Below, piece by piece: positions 13,137-13,139 of a DNA stretch of 13,139 nucleotides. Made by a program: the position numbers and the translations under genes. Each line of letters starts with the position of its first letter. The stretch's first letter is position 1. This DNA comes from an uncultured Lachnospiraceae bacterium (GTDB lineage: Bacteria > Bacillota > Clostridia > Lachnospirales > Lachnospiraceae), in NCBI GenBank assembly GCA_910585625.1, contig CAJUFQ010000052.1:1-13139 (forward strand). Reading direction: 5' to 3'. The notes under the pieces were generated by a model that was not told the origin of the DNA, did not search any database, and saw only the letters and a list, made by a program, of their open reading frames with translations.

Positions 13137-13139
13137 GTA

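Overview
The window looks like chromosome of a gut Clostridia, most likely Lachnospiraceae. The evidence is low-to-moderate GC, strong AGGAGG ribosome sites, a Cys-rich KTR protein, TnpV/TnpW/TnpX-type genes and Tn916-like regulatory ORFs. It splits into a conserved-looking chromosomal half (about 1-7200) and a mosaic of mobile-element debris (about 7200-13139).

Region 1 (42-4944) is an RNA-repair locus. On the minus strand, rtcB (RNA 3'-phosphate/2',3'-cyclic-phosphate ligase) is followed by a 618-base gap and then the N-terminal half of a slipin/SPFH gene. The gap holds the most striking object in the window: an RNA that folds as a near-perfect tRNA body in circularly permuted order. Its anticodon-stem 3' strand, variable loop and T-arm come first, then a 4-bp acceptor stem closed by a GUAA tetraloop, then U8-A9, the D-arm and the anticodon-stem 5' strand. 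This resembles the tRNA-mimic module of bacterial Y RNAs (YrlA type), which are known from Ro/RtcB loci. Facing the other way are two consecutive WYL-domain regulators. They probably take the place that RtcR holds in Enterobacteria. A shared intergenic region has a -10 box on each strand and a structured leader. A strong 16-bp hairpin terminator closes the WYL operon.

Region 2 (5011-6789, minus) is a tightly overlapping ECF sigma factor - small membrane protein (probable anti-sigma) - zinc-ribbon membrane protein operon. The last gene is interrupted by an in-frame TAG, after which 47 more sensible codons continue. A 17-bp terminator hairpin (7172-7215) separates it from a small helical gene (7234-7593), which also carries an in-frame TAG.

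Region 3 (7600-9267) contains Tn916-like orf8 and a truncated orf7-like sigma-region-4 gene, a 27-base inverted repeat, and a decayed IS1182-family transposase. The transposase has fused in frame to the N-terminus of a Cys-rich KTR protein.

Region 4 (9271-11355, minus) is a redox cassette: a TetR regulator with a consensus promoter overlapped by a 10-bp-arm palindrome, a structured gap, a flavodoxin-like NAD(P)H:FMN reductase, and a membrane-anchored FMN-binding protein overlapping it by ATGA.

Region 5 (11356-13139, plus) is transposon debris: a tnpW-like gene, the N-terminal catalytic part of a TnpX-type large serine recombinase cut off after about 140 residues, and a tnpV-like gene. It ends in a leader-like stretch with a hairpin, a strong ribosome site, a 17-codon ORF and a consensus promoter pointing out of the window.
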